Notes under the pieces: generated by a model
Seen by the model: the letters and a program-made list of their open reading frames with translations, nothing else
Databases searched by the model: none
What the model was told of the DNA's origin: nothing
Shown: one piece after another, positions 16,161-23,291 of the stretch
Position numbering within the stretch: the first letter of the stretch is position 1
How the letters are laid out: each line of letters starts with the position of its first letter
From: Candidatus Nitromaritima sp. SCGC AAA288-L16
Lineage (GTDB): Bacteria; Nitrospinota; Nitrospinia; Nitrospinales; VA-1
Direction of reading: 5' to 3'
Length of the DNA: 23,291 nt
Assembly: GCA_000372225.1 (NCBI GenBank)
Contig: AQTY01000012.1
Coordinates: 1 to 23,291 of the forward strand
Made by a program: the position numbers and the translations under genes

Positions 16161-17537
16161 ATGATCGGTTTTGAAACAATTGGCAACGCAACCATAATTT
16201 GCCACGATGGCAAGCCGATTCTCGCAACAGATCCATGGTTGACCGGCTCTGCATATTTCGGAAGTTGGGGACTACCCTATACTATCCCCGAAGAACAGTG
16301 GGGAAACCTTAAAAAGTGCGAATACATTTGGCTATCCCACGGCCACCCAGATCATATAAGTGTCGAATCCCTTGATAAACTCCGAGATAAAAAAATTTTA
16401 CTGGCCAGCCACATCAGTAACCGTCTTCAAGACGACCTTTCTAACCTCGGGTTCAACGTATCTTCCCTAGAGGAACGGAAATGGATCAAACTTACTAAAA
16501 ACCTCAGCATCCTAACGGTTTCTGATTATTTTCAAGATTCCATTTTGCTGATTAATATTAATGGGCACCTGCTGGTGAATATAAATGATGCATCGAATAA
16601 AGGTTGGGGGAAATTTGTACAAAATATCACTAAAAATTTTAAAAACCCTTTTCTATTCAAATTGTTCAGTTATGGCGATGCCGATATGATCAATTATTTT
16701 CTGGAAGATGGAACTAGAATTCCGCCGAAAGCTTCTTTAAAAAAACCAATAGGAGATCAAATCAATTTCTGGTCACGGTATTACGGAACAAAATCTATCG
16801 TCCCTTCAAGTTGCTTCCACCGCTATCAAAGAAAAGATAGTTCTTGGGCGAATCAGTTTACGACAAACGTTTCTGATTACACCAATCGCCTTGCGCCTGA
16901 ATTCGAACTATATCCGGCTTTTATCAGATACAATCTTGAAACGAACCGATTTAAAGAAATTAACCCAAAAAAAAATATTGCTTTGTCTATTGATCCGACA
17001 GAATTTGGTGATAACTGGGAAGACTCTTTAGATTCGAGCGATACAAATGAAGTTGAACAATACATTAAAAAAATAGAAAGCCTAAAAGACTTCATTGATT
17101 TCGTCAATTTTCGAGTAGGAGGGAAAGACAACACTATAGAGCTTAGAACAAGGAATTTTAAAAGAGGTGTCACGTTCGAGGTCCCCCGTGGGTCCCTAAT
17201 GACCACCGTAAAATACGAAATATTCGACGACCTTTTAATAGGGAACTTTATGAAGACAACTCTTCACGGTGATTGGCATAACAACAATCTATATCCCTAT
17301 TTCACTCCATACGTAGCCAAGTACGCCGATAATGGGAAAGCTAAAACTAAAACCCAGTTAAAAAATTATCTAAAACAATACCGAAAAAAAAGCCCTGTCG
17401 AGTTCATTTATCACTGCTTTGAAAGGGAATCTGAAGAATTCGTCCGAAAATACATAGGAACTAACACCGAAGCCTTCGAATGGGCAAAAAAATTCTACCT
17501 GCTAATGAACACCTCCAAATCTACTGACAAGGTATGA
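16161..17537 (+). CDS. Metallo-beta-lactamase-fold protein of polysaccharide loci
   Basis: A 458-residue protein. The N-terminal domain has the MBL metal motif HxHxDH as H60, H62, D64 and H65 in WLSHGHPDHIS. It is preceded by ATDPWLTGSAYFGSW (22-36), a form shared with UlaG-like proteins and with the MBL part of CMP-N-acetylneuraminate hydroxylase. LLVNINDASNKGW (about 136-148) fits the next metal strand. The long C-terminal part (about 200-458) has no fold I recognise. Similar proteins occur among glycan genes in many bacteria, but their reaction is not settled; hydrolysis or an oxidative step on a sugar nucleotide or lipid is possible. There is no signal peptide, so it is likely cytosolic. 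It stands alone between two spacers. The fold call is good; the function is open. Confidence 0.8.
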   Translation: MIGFETIGNATIICHDGKPILATDPWLTGSAYFGSWGLPYTIPEEQWGNLKKCEYIWLSHGHPDHISVESLDKLRDKKILLASHISNRLQDDLSNLGFNVSSLEERKWIKLTKNLSILTVSDYFQDSILLININGHLLVNINDASNKGWGKFVQNITKNFKNPFLFKLFSYGDADMINYFLEDGTRIPPKASLKKPIGDQINFWSRYYGTKSIVPSSCFHRYQRKDSSWANQFTTNVSDYTNRLAPEFELYPAFIRYNLETNRFKEINPKKNIALSIDPTEFGDNWEDSLDSSDTNEVEQYIKKIESLKDFIDFVNFRVGGKDNTIELRTRNFKRGVTFEVPRGSLMTTVKYEIFDDLLIGNFMKTTLHGDWHNNNLYPYFTPYVAKYADNGKAKTKTQLKNYLKQYRKKSPVEFIYHCFERESEEFVRKYIGTNTEAFEWAKKFYLLMNTSKSTDKV

Positions 17538-17657
17538 TATTTTTAATACTCTCAAGGTCTTATAAAAATAGGGCAGATATTGGAAATATTTTTTTATTAT
17601 TGAACTCCAACTGATTAAATGCAAATGTAAAATTATAACTCCCCGATAATTAAGTAA

Positions 17658-17686
17658 GAAACCATTGTCCTGATTGGTTCTTTTTT
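17658..17686 (+). terminator. Candidate rho-independent terminator
   Basis: GAAACCA at 17658-17664 pairs, with one bulged A, with TGGTTC at 17675-17680, and six T follow at 17681-17686. It lies about 120 bases after the stop of the MBL-fold gene and before the GT4 gene. The stem is short and AT-rich, so the call is tentative. Confidence 0.35.
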
Positions 17687-17788
17687 CCGATAATCTTTTT
17701 AGGCCTTCCGTATAAAAGCTTGAGAAAAATTTACACAGGCAGTATTTTTTTGAACGTGAAAATTTAATAGCCATTAAAATAGGCCTTT

Positions 17789-18952
17789 ATGAAAAAAATA
17801 TTTCATATCAATGGGACCACCATACCGGGAGGAGGCCCTGAACATATTTTTCAGTTAATCAAACGGTTAAATCAAAACGATTGGGAAGTTATTATTTGTA
17901 CGTTAAAAGACGGTTTGTATTGGGAAAAATTTAAATCGCTTAATATTAAAACTTACAATCTCGCTCTAAGAATTATTTCTTTAAAAACTGCATGCAAATT
18001 TTTCTTTATTTTGCGAAAAGAAAAACCAGATATAATTCACACCCACGGCAAAGGCCCTGGTTTATATGGAAGACTTATTGGTAGTTTTTTAAATATTCCT
18101 GTAATACATACTTTTCATGGCTTTCATTTTCAAGACATACCATTTTCTACTCGATGGTTCCATTTAGCAGTAGAGACCCTTCTCAGCCTATTTACAAATC
18201 ACCATATTTTCGTAAGCGCTGGAGAAAAGAATAGGGCTCGTGTTTTAAAATTTCTGGACGAGGAGAACTCTACCGTCATTCATAATGGAGTAGATCACGA
18301 ACATATCGACAGCCTTCCTATTACACGGAACAAAGCGCTCAAACTTTTTAAAAGTGAAAATTGGGAAAAGAATAAAATATTAGGAACTATTGCACGCCTT
18401 TCACCCGAAAAAGGAATTCTCTGTCTTTTAGCAGCTTTTTCTAAAACAATTAAGGAAATCCCTGATCTGAGATTAATAATAATTGGGGGTTACCCCGAAG
18501 AGCATAATGATTACTACCTAAAGGTAAAAAGTTTAATAGATAAAGAAAATTTAACTGATTATGTTCGTATTCTTGGATACCGGCAGGATACAGTCAAAAT
18601 TTTAAAATGCTTTGATTTTTATATTTCATCATCTTTAAGTGAAGGCCTTCCCATAAGCATGCTGGAAGCATTCGCTTCAGGAATTCCAACCATAGCAACA
18701 GAAATCGCAGGAAATAAAGATATTCTTTGTAATTCAACCTTCGGTGTACTCGCTGAACCAGGTTCTCCAGAAAGTCTTCACAAAGGAATTATCAAAATGG
18801 TTCAGTTGACTCAAGATGAGCGCGATTTCTTTTCTAGGAATGGATATAATCGCATTAAAACTCACTTTTCAATCGATGAAATGGTTTTCAAGACCGATCT
18901 GTTGTACAAAAAAATAATAAAAGAAAACGCAATATCAAAAATGGTTAATTAG
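17789..18952 (+). CDS. Glycosyltransferase family 4 (GT-B fold)
   Basis: A 387-residue GT4. The N-terminal acceptor domain opens with a glycine loop, GGGPEHIFQLIKRL (14-27), and has DIIHTHGKGPGLYGRL at 81-96. The C-terminal donor domain has IHNGVD (164-169), IARLSPEKG with R203 and K208 for phosphate contacts, and the EX7E motif E285 to E293 in SEGLPISMLEAFASG. These retaining enzymes use nucleotide-sugars such as UDP-GlcNAc or GDP-mannose. It acts at the inner face of the cytoplasmic membrane, probably building the repeat unit. A 251-base spacer precedes it and FkbM converges on it from the right, so it seems to be the last gene of the rightward glycan block. The donor sugar cannot be told. 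Confidence 0.92.
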   Translation: MKKIFHINGTTIPGGGPEHIFQLIKRLNQNDWEVIICTLKDGLYWEKFKSLNIKTYNLALRIISLKTACKFFFILRKEKPDIIHTHGKGPGLYGRLIGSFLNIPVIHTFHGFHFQDIPFSTRWFHLAVETLLSLFTNHHIFVSAGEKNRARVLKFLDEENSTVIHNGVDHEHIDSLPITRNKALKLFKSENWEKNKILGTIARLSPEKGILCLLAAFSKTIKEIPDLRLIIIGGYPEEHNDYYLKVKSLIDKENLTDYVRILGYRQDTVKILKCFDFYISSSLSEGLPISMLEAFASGIPTIATEIAGNKDILCNSTFGVLAEPGSPESLHKGIIKMVQLTQDERDFFSRNGYNRIKTHFSIDEMVFKTDLLYKKIIKENAISKMVN

Positions 18953-19016
18953 AAAATCATTGAACTCAAGGAGTTATTTTATAAATCCAACTCCATGGCT
19001 TTACTACATACAACCT

Positions 19017-19793
19017 CTATATACGATAATATCGAGTCAAACCACCATAACTCTCGCTAGAAAAACCTAGAATTTCTTGACCGTCAGTAGTTTCAGCATA
19101 GATACGGTCAATACGAGAAAGGTTCTCTCTTGTAATAGAGTTAAGAACTTTATTTTCATACCCTTCCACATCAATCTTCACAATATCTACATATTTCTGT
19201 TGAGTCAAAATCTCAGCCAAAACCTTATTTGCCAAAACCACATTAACCGTTATTATGTTTTTCGGGTCCCATTGGGAAAAATGTATGGCATCCCCTTTTA
19301 TCAAACCTCCATACCTCCCCGTATCATCACAAGCAAAATCAAGACACCCATCTTCAATCCCAACAGCGCATTCTCTTAATTCATATCGCTCTTCAAATCC
19401 TTTCAAATTCTTCTTAAGTCTTTCAATATTTCGAGGTACCGGTTCAAATAAATATACTTTCACACCTTCGTTTCTTGTTAAAAAATAAAGGGCGCTTATC
19501 CCGATATTTGAACCAAAATCTACAACCACGGAGAGACTTTTAGGAGCCTTATAATCTAACTTTCCAAAACATTCTATGATTGTAATTAAGTCATGGTAAC
19601 TAAATGCAGTCATACGCTGCAAACCTAATGGCGTACGTACATAAATATTTTCAGGATAATTACCCACCTCGAATACGTAGCGAATTAAAATTTTTAGTGG
19701 GCTTTTGAAATAAATAAAAATATTAACAAAAGCCAAGTAAAAAGATTTTTCAAACAAAGCCGCTGAAAAACTTTTAATCGAGTGTTGACTCAC
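19017..19793 (-). CDS. FkbM family SAM-dependent methyltransferase
   Basis: A 258-residue protein. The SAM-binding motif I is VVDFGSNIGISALYF (90-104). The acidic end of strand 2 is FEPVPRNIERLKKNL (116-130), and motif IV is VDIVKIDVEGYE (202-213), all clear FkbM marks. The N-terminal 60 residues include a hydrophobic stretch (about 18-42) that could lie against the membrane. FkbM proteins in glycan loci usually O-methylate a sugar hydroxyl. The start is a GTG at 19791-19793 without a clear ribosome-binding site, so the true N-terminus is uncertain. It is convergent with the GT4 gene, with 64 bases between the stop codons, and follows the DJ-1-like gene in the same direction after 160 bases. 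Confidence 0.9.
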   Translation of the reverse strand: MSQHSIKSFSAALFEKSFYLAFVNIFIYFKSPLKILIRYVFEVGNYPENIYVRTPLGLQRMTAFSYHDLITIIECFGKLDYKAPKSLSVVVDFGSNIGISALYFLTRNEGVKVYLFEPVPRNIERLKKNLKGFEERYELRECAVGIEDGCLDFACDDTGRYGGLIKGDAIHFSQWDPKNIITVNVVLANKVLAEILTQQKYVDIVKIDVEGYENKVLNSITRENLSRIDRIYAETTDGQEILGFSSESYGGLTRYYRI

Positions 19794-19953
19794 AAGTTGA
19801 CTCGGTTCTCTTTAAATTAATAGAATTAGAAAATAAAACTTAATAAAGTTTATTACTTATTTTGTAAATGCCCTTTCCAAAACATACAACCACCAATACG
19901 CATTAAATAACGCCAGACAAATTAAAAAATCTCAAAGAATACTTTTATTCAAC

Positions 19954-20517
19954 TCACATTGCTTTTATGCAATCAACAATTGATTTAGAAAAATCACTGA
20001 CAGAATCTGCGCCTTGACCTAAAACTAAATTTTCTCCTCTTATCACCGGTGTATCAACACAGACAGTATTAAGGGATTCCAATTCTTTTCTTGTGTCTTC
20101 ATCCTCTTGCACAGGAACTTCTCCTGTTACCAAAGAAGCTCTGACTAAAACAACAATAGCGGATCCCAAAGCTCCAATAATACTACCAAAACGGTAATGA
20201 TCTGTAAGGATCTGGGGGACAATTGGATCATCCCAAAGAGACTTTTTTGCCCCTTTGCCACCTACTAAAATAACAGCATGATATTTGCTATCAACTCCAA
20301 TTTGCTTATTCCAATCTACAATCATTCCGTCCGGCCGATATTTTTCTTTGTTCATGCCACGAGCTTCTTGACCAGACTTCGATAATACGACAACATTAGC
20401 CCCACATTGTTGCAAAACAGTTCTAACTCCGTTAAGCTCCTGCCCACAAAACTGACTTTTAGGAATAATAATTAAAATATTTGTTCTCGATAAATCACTC
20501 ACGGTCTTCTTTAACAA
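19954..20517 (-). CDS. DJ-1/PfpI-like protein lacking the nucleophile cysteine
   Basis: A 187-residue class I glutamine-amidotransferase-like fold. NILIIIPKSQF (13-23) is strand 1 and CGQELNGVRTVL (24-35) has the conserved Glu (E27). YHAVILVGGKGAKKSLWDDP at 79-98 is the central DJ-1/PfpI strand and glycine turn, and the nucleophile elbow should follow at IIGALGSAIVVLVRAS (113-128). The usual AIC is replaced by ALG, so Gly118 stands where the Cys belongs. The rest of the fold seems intact, so this may be a non-catalytic or binding member. The start is TTG at 20515-20517 or GTG at 20500-20502; neither has a strong ribosome-binding site. It is divergent from the TrmL-like gene. Its role is unknown. 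Confidence 0.75.
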   Translation of the reverse strand: MLKKTVSDLSRTNILIIIPKSQFCGQELNGVRTVLQQCGANVVVLSKSGQEARGMNKEKYRPDGMIVDWNKQIGVDSKYHAVILVGGKGAKKSLWDDPIVPQILTDHYRFGSIIGALGSAIVVLVRASLVTGEVPVQEDEDTRKELESLNTVCVDTPVIRGENLVLGQGADSVSDFSKSIVDCIKAM

Positions 20518-20642
20518 AGTTAAATTTTAGTCAAAATAAAATACAACAATATAGCACTTCTGCTTATCATGATTTTACTTGTCAGGATTTTTCTAGCATT
20601 GAAGCAATTTAAATAATATACCTTTATTTTTTTATAAAAGAT

Positions 20643-20647
20643 GGGAG
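20643..20647 (+). promoter_or_regulatory. Shine-Dalgarno that fixes the TrmL start
   Basis: GGGAG ends 8 bases before the ATG at 20656, while nothing similar precedes the ATG at 20641. This favours the second ATG as the start of the tRNA methyltransferase. Confidence 0.6.
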
Positions 20648-20655
20648 CAAGTAAC

Positions 20656-21120
20656 ATGCCTCACAACCTTTCAATCGTTTTAGTCAAGCCAGAAATCCCA
20701 ACAAATACGGGTTCTATTGGGCGACTTTGTTTGGCCACAAATAGCACACTACACTTAATTGAACCTCTTGGATTTGACATCAGTGATTCTAGAGTCAAAC
20801 GAGCGGGCCTAGACTACTGGAAACACCTGCAAGTAATTCGACACAAAAGCTTTGAGGTATTTCTTAATTTCCTGCCAACTGACGCCTCGACTGTTTTGTT
20901 TTCGACAAAATCCAAAAATTCCCTATATACGAAGAAATTCGAGAAAGGGTCATACTTAATTTTTGGATGTGAAACTAAAGGCCTAGGGAAAGAATTGATC
21001 GACAAGTTTTCTAAAGACACTTTTAGTATCCCTCAGTATGACGATCGAGTACGCTCTCTTAATTTAGCTAATGCCGCAAGTATTGTTGTTTATGAAGCCA
21101 TTCGCCAATTGGGGTACTGA
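20656..21120 (+). CDS. trmL: tRNA (cytidine(34)-2'-O)-methyltransferase-like SPOUT protein
   Basis: This is a SPOUT-class (SpoU/TrmH) methyltransferase of TrmL type, 154 residues from the chosen start, which is normal. TrmL 2'-O-methylates the wobble base of certain tRNA-Leu species. The protein starts MPHNLSIVLVKPEIPTNTGS, with motif 1 in EIPTNTGSIGRLC. The specific RVKRAGLDYW segment follows, then motif 2 in LIFGCETKGLG and motif 3 in IPQYDDRVRSLNLANAASIV, whose Ser-Leu-Asn binds SAM in the trefoil knot. A start at 20641 would add five residues but lacks a ribosome-binding site. It converges with the DUF4325 gene, with 34 bases between stop codons. It is a housekeeping gene marking the edge of the glycan locus. 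Confidence 0.9.
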   Translation: MPHNLSIVLVKPEIPTNTGSIGRLCLATNSTLHLIEPLGFDISDSRVKRAGLDYWKHLQVIRHKSFEVFLNFLPTDASTVLFSTKSKNSLYTKKFEKGSYLIFGCETKGLGKELIDKFSKDTFSIPQYDDRVRSLNLANAASIVVYEAIRQLGY

Positions 21121-21154
21121 TCGGATCATAAAAATATTGACTTAAGTATAATTC

Positions 21155-21517
21155 CTATAAGTCAGAATCTACCAAGCCATCTTCATCAAACATTTCTTGT
21201 AGCATTTTTTGATCGTGACTTTGAGTAAACTCCTCTTTTTTTCTATTAATAAAATTATTAATTCGTTGAAGGACCTCATCTGAAAGATTTCTCATGCTCA
21301 CATGAGTCATCGTCAACTCTCTCCCAAACTGTTCCAATAGCGTACCAAAGCAAGTATTTAAAAATGGAGTGAGAACCAATTTCACACCCTCAAAGTCTAA
21401 CTCCACGCTGAAACCTTTTATCAACTCAGGTCTTATCAAATTTAGAACCTTTTCTCCATCGTCAATCGAAGAACAGTTTTCCCCAATCGCCTTTCCTAAT
21501 AACACTCGTAAAGCCAT
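21155..21517 (-). CDS. STAS-like domain protein (DUF4325-like)
   Basis: A 120-residue protein. The core VELDFEGVKLVLTPFLNTCF (38-57) matches the DUF4325 STAS-like pattern of a strand followed by a DFEGV...S/T..F segment. GTLLEQFG (58-65) and MRNLSDEVLQRINNFINRKK (75-94) correspond to its following helices. In other bacteria this domain occurs alone or fused to DNA-binding or ATPase parts; its molecular role is not well defined. The C-terminal tail is acidic (FDEDGLVDSDL). AAGGA lies a few bases before the ATG, a usable ribosome-binding site. It is divergent from hflX across a spacer with a 16-bp palindrome. No partner kinase or anti-sigma factor is seen. Confidence 0.65.
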   Translation of the reverse strand: MALRVLLGKAIGENCSSIDDGEKVLNLIRPELIKGFSVELDFEGVKLVLTPFLNTCFGTLLEQFGRELTMTHVSMRNLSDEVLQRINNFINRKKEEFTQSHDQKMLQEMFDEDGLVDSDL

Positions 21518-21616
21518 AAAGTCCTTAAGTATGAATTTTTATCAATTTAAATTTTATCATAGTAAAATAGCTGCCATGAAAAATTTAATCAAAATGATCG
21601 ATATATATTTAATTTA

Positions 21617-21632
21617 TTTTCATCGATGAAAA
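21617..21632. promoter_or_regulatory. 16-bp perfect palindrome, possible operator
   Basis: TTTTCATCGATGAAAA is fully self-complementary. It lies in the 179-base divergent spacer, 64 bases before the hflX start and 100 bases before the start of the DUF4325 gene. It could be a dimeric-regulator site. The regulator is not known. Confidence 0.4.
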
Positions 21633-21696
21633 CGAAGCTCCGTTAGAACTTTTTTAAACATCACTAATTCTAAAAAATGTACTGTTTAAGTCAACT

Positions 21697-23022
21697 ATGG
21701 ATAGAGAATCCCAAGCTCATAAAAACATTTCAAAAAATACAAAAGATACTTGTGAAAAAGCTATTTTAATTGGCATTGAATTTTTGAATAATGGTTCTTC
21801 GCCTTTAGATAACAAATTAAAAGAACTAAACGGGCTAGCAGAAACTGCACATTACAATGTCATTTCAATAGTTTCTCAAAAATTAACGCGGATTAACCCA
21901 AAGTCCTTTATTGGGAAAGGAAAGGTAGAAGAAGTCGCTCAGCTTATTCGACATTTTTCCGCAGATATTGTTATTTTTGATGAAAACCTCTCTCCTGCTC
22001 AAAATAGAAACCTGGAAAACATATTCAAATGCAGGGTTATTGATCGATCATGGCTCATATTAGAAATATTTGGCAACCACGCACGTACCCGCGAAGCCAA
22101 AGCCCAAGTTGAATTAGCAAGCCTAAAATATGCCCTTCCCAGATTAACCAAAATGTGGGGACATCTTTCTAGACAGCGCGGTGGTATTGGAATGAAAGAT
22201 GTTGGAGAAACTCAAATCCAACTAGATAGACGCCTTATTCGGGATAGGATCGCAAAATTAGACCGAAAGCTAAAACAAATTGATCTTGAAAAGACAACAC
22301 AAAGAAAAAATCGACGAGATATTTATAAAGTAGCCCTCGTTGGTTATACAAACGCTGGAAAATCTACTCTTATGAATCAGTTAACCGGGGCTGAAACGTT
22401 GGTAGAAAACAAATTATTTGCCACTTTGGATTCAACAATTCGAAAAATAAAGAAAAACTTTCCCTATCCTGTTGTGCTTTCAGATACCGTTGGGCTCATC
22501 GATAAACTCCCCCACGATCTCATCGCTTCTTTTAAAAGTACTTTAGATGAAGTTAGAGATGCAAATCTACTTATCAAGATGGTTGACATGAGTGACCCTA
22601 ATGCCAAACGACAAATTCAAACCACCAATAATGTTATTAATGAGCTTGGTGTAGAAAATACTGATTCACTTCTCGTTTTCAACAAAGTAGATAAAATTAA
22701 TGACCCAGAAATTCTCGAATCAGAACTTCAACGAAATCCAAAAGCTATCATTATTTCTAGCAAAAATGGAACTGGTCTTGATGTACTTCGCAATGCAATA
22801 ATTAGTAACTATGAAAGCAAACTTTCCTCTCATCAAATTACCATTAAATACGAGCAAGCGATGCTTATTCCACAAATAAGAAAATATGCGGTCATAGTTA
22901 AATCAGACTACGAGGACACATTTATTACTTTGGATTTAAGACTACCGCCAGGAGGCAAAGAACAAATTGAAAAACTTCTCAAGAATACCAATCAAACCGA
23001 AAAAAGCGAGGCTAAGGAATAG
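21697..23022 (+). CDS. hflX: GTPase HflX
   Basis: A ribosome-associated GTPase that splits stalled ribosomes under stress; it acts in the cytoplasm. The 441-residue length is typical. The N-terminal HflX domain (about 20-130) contains NPKSFIGKGKVEEV (67-80) and IVIFDENLSPAQNRNLE (91-107). The linker has SRQRGGIGMKDVGETQIQLD, a family mark, though usual forms read GPGETQ where this has DVGETQ. The G domain has the P-loop GYTNAGKS (216-223), switch I around LFATLDST (240-247), DTVGLIDKLPHDLIASFKST with D263, and NKVD at 329-332. The long C-terminal part fits family length. It starts at ATG 21697 without a clear ribosome-binding site and ends 13 bases before the stop of the convergent helicase gene. 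Confidence 0.95.
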   Translation: MDRESQAHKNISKNTKDTCEKAILIGIEFLNNGSSPLDNKLKELNGLAETAHYNVISIVSQKLTRINPKSFIGKGKVEEVAQLIRHFSADIVIFDENLSPAQNRNLENIFKCRVIDRSWLILEIFGNHARTREAKAQVELASLKYALPRLTKMWGHLSRQRGGIGMKDVGETQIQLDRRLIRDRIAKLDRKLKQIDLEKTTQRKNRRDIYKVALVGYTNAGKSTLMNQLTGAETLVENKLFATLDSTIRKIKKNFPYPVVLSDTVGLIDKLPHDLIASFKSTLDEVRDANLLIKMVDMSDPNAKRQIQTTNNVINELGVENTDSLLVFNKVDKINDPEILESELQRNPKAIIISSKNGTGLDVLRNAIISNYESKLSSHQITIKYEQAMLIPQIRKYAVIVKSDYEDTFITLDLRLPPGGKEQIEKLLKNTNQTEKSEAKE

Positions 23023-23035
23023 GTTTATTAAACTG

Positions 23036-23291
23036 TCAAATAATAATCAGCTTAGCATGGTTTATGGCGACTCTCTTTTTCCCATAAGTCTTTTTAAAAA
23101 AGATATCTACCTTTAAATTATCTTCGCTACCGTCTCGTTTTATAATGATTCCTGCTCCAAACTTAGGGTGCAATACCTTTGTACCCACAGCATAAGAGAT
23201 CTCTTGGTTTTCACTTACAGATGAGGGGGCTGGAATTTCATTAGCTCCATATTCAGTGGGCATTGACCTTTGGTAAGAAGGCACTTCCATT
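23036..23291 (-). CDS. UvrD/PcrA-type DNA helicase, C-terminal end only
   Basis: The frame is open through the right edge; only the last 84 codons or so lie in the window. The visible part is a Ser/Pro-rich linker followed by a small C-terminal domain, VGTKVLHPKFGAGIIIKRDG (35-54), then KVDIFFKKTYGKKRVAINHAKL. This is the Tudor-like tail of PcrA/UvrD (typical form HPKFG.G.V) that helps RNA polymerase binding. It is absent from Rep. The Met at the window edge is internal, not the start. A CarD-like or other Tudor protein is a remote alternative. It converges on hflX. Confidence 0.75.
   Translation of the reverse strand, partial: MEVPSYQRSMPTEYGANEIPAPSSVSENQEISYAVGTKVLHPKFGAGIIIKRDGSEDNLKVDIFFKKTYGKKRVAINHAKLIII

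Noticed and set aside
18963..18994. Small hairpins (AACTC-AAG-GAGTT and GGAGTT/AACTCC) between the GT4 and FkbM stops
   Set aside because: Stems are only 5-6 bp and the T-run is poor, so it is too weak for a terminator call.
19836..19851. Hairpin AAACTT-AATA-AAGTTT between the FkbM and DJ-1-like genes
   Set aside because: It is pure AT-rich self-complementarity of 6 bp, which arises often by chance here and has no T-tract.
1..23291. CRISPR array, tRNA/rRNA genes, complete insertion sequence or phage genes
   Set aside because: No regularly spaced repeats, no tRNA-like cloverleaf and no transposase or integrase frame was seen on either strand.

Overview
The window reads as AT-rich chromosomal DNA from a Gram-negative bacterium. 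A Wzy/WaaL-type O-antigen polymerase/ligase, CDP-6-deoxyhexose genes and several glycosyltransferases mark it as a surface-polysaccharide (LPS/O-antigen-like) locus with a housekeeping flank on the right. I cannot name the phylum from the sequence. The mix of glycan genes, B12-binding radical SAM enzymes and 2-oxoglutarate oxygenases recalls uncultured environmental (marine-type) lineages, but that is only an impression.

Layout. (1) Bases 1-542, + strand: 3' part of a phytanoyl-CoA-dioxygenase-like Fe(II)/2OG oxygenase. (2) Bases 692-8176, all - strand: an oxidative/radical cassette. In transcription order it holds a B12-type radical SAM protein, an Fe(II)/2OG oxygenase with its probable frameshifted C-terminal part, a second B12-type radical SAM protein, a SPASM radical SAM protein and an RmlD-like SDR. 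(3) Bases 8177-8645: gene-poor, with a 12-bp inverted repeat. (4) Bases 8646-9893, + strand: a TIGR04372-type glycosyltransferase cut by one in-frame TAA. (5) Bases 10074-14244, + strand: SDR, rfbF, rfbG, an RmlC-like epimerase and a GT2. These could make a CDP-6-deoxyhexose and transfer a sugar. (6) Bases 14452-18952, + strand: O-antigen ligase/polymerase, a metallo-beta-lactamase-fold protein of glycan loci and a GT4. (7) Bases 19017-20517, - strand: FkbM methyltransferase and a DJ-1/PfpI-like protein without the usual cysteine. (8) Bases 20656-23291: housekeeping flank with a TrmL-like tRNA methyltransferase (+), a STAS-like DUF4325 protein (-), the GTPase HflX (+) and the C-terminal end of a UvrD/PcrA helicase (-).

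The core of regions 5-6 is a familiar route. RfbF makes CDP-glucose, RfbG makes the 4-keto-6-deoxy sugar, the cupin epimerises it, the SDR probably reduces it, glycosyltransferases build the unit, and the Wzy/WaaL-type protein polymerises or ligates it. No RfbH-type 3-dehydrase lies in the window, so a 6-deoxyhexose fits better than a 3,6-dideoxyhexose.

The less explained part is the leftward cassette with three radical SAM enzymes and an Fe(II)/2OG oxygenase; its substrate cannot be read from the sequence. Several genes show decay or altered active sites: a nonsense codon, a homopolymer frameshift candidate, two SDRs without the catalytic lysine, two B12 domains with DxN in place of DxH, and a DJ-1 protein without its nucleophile.
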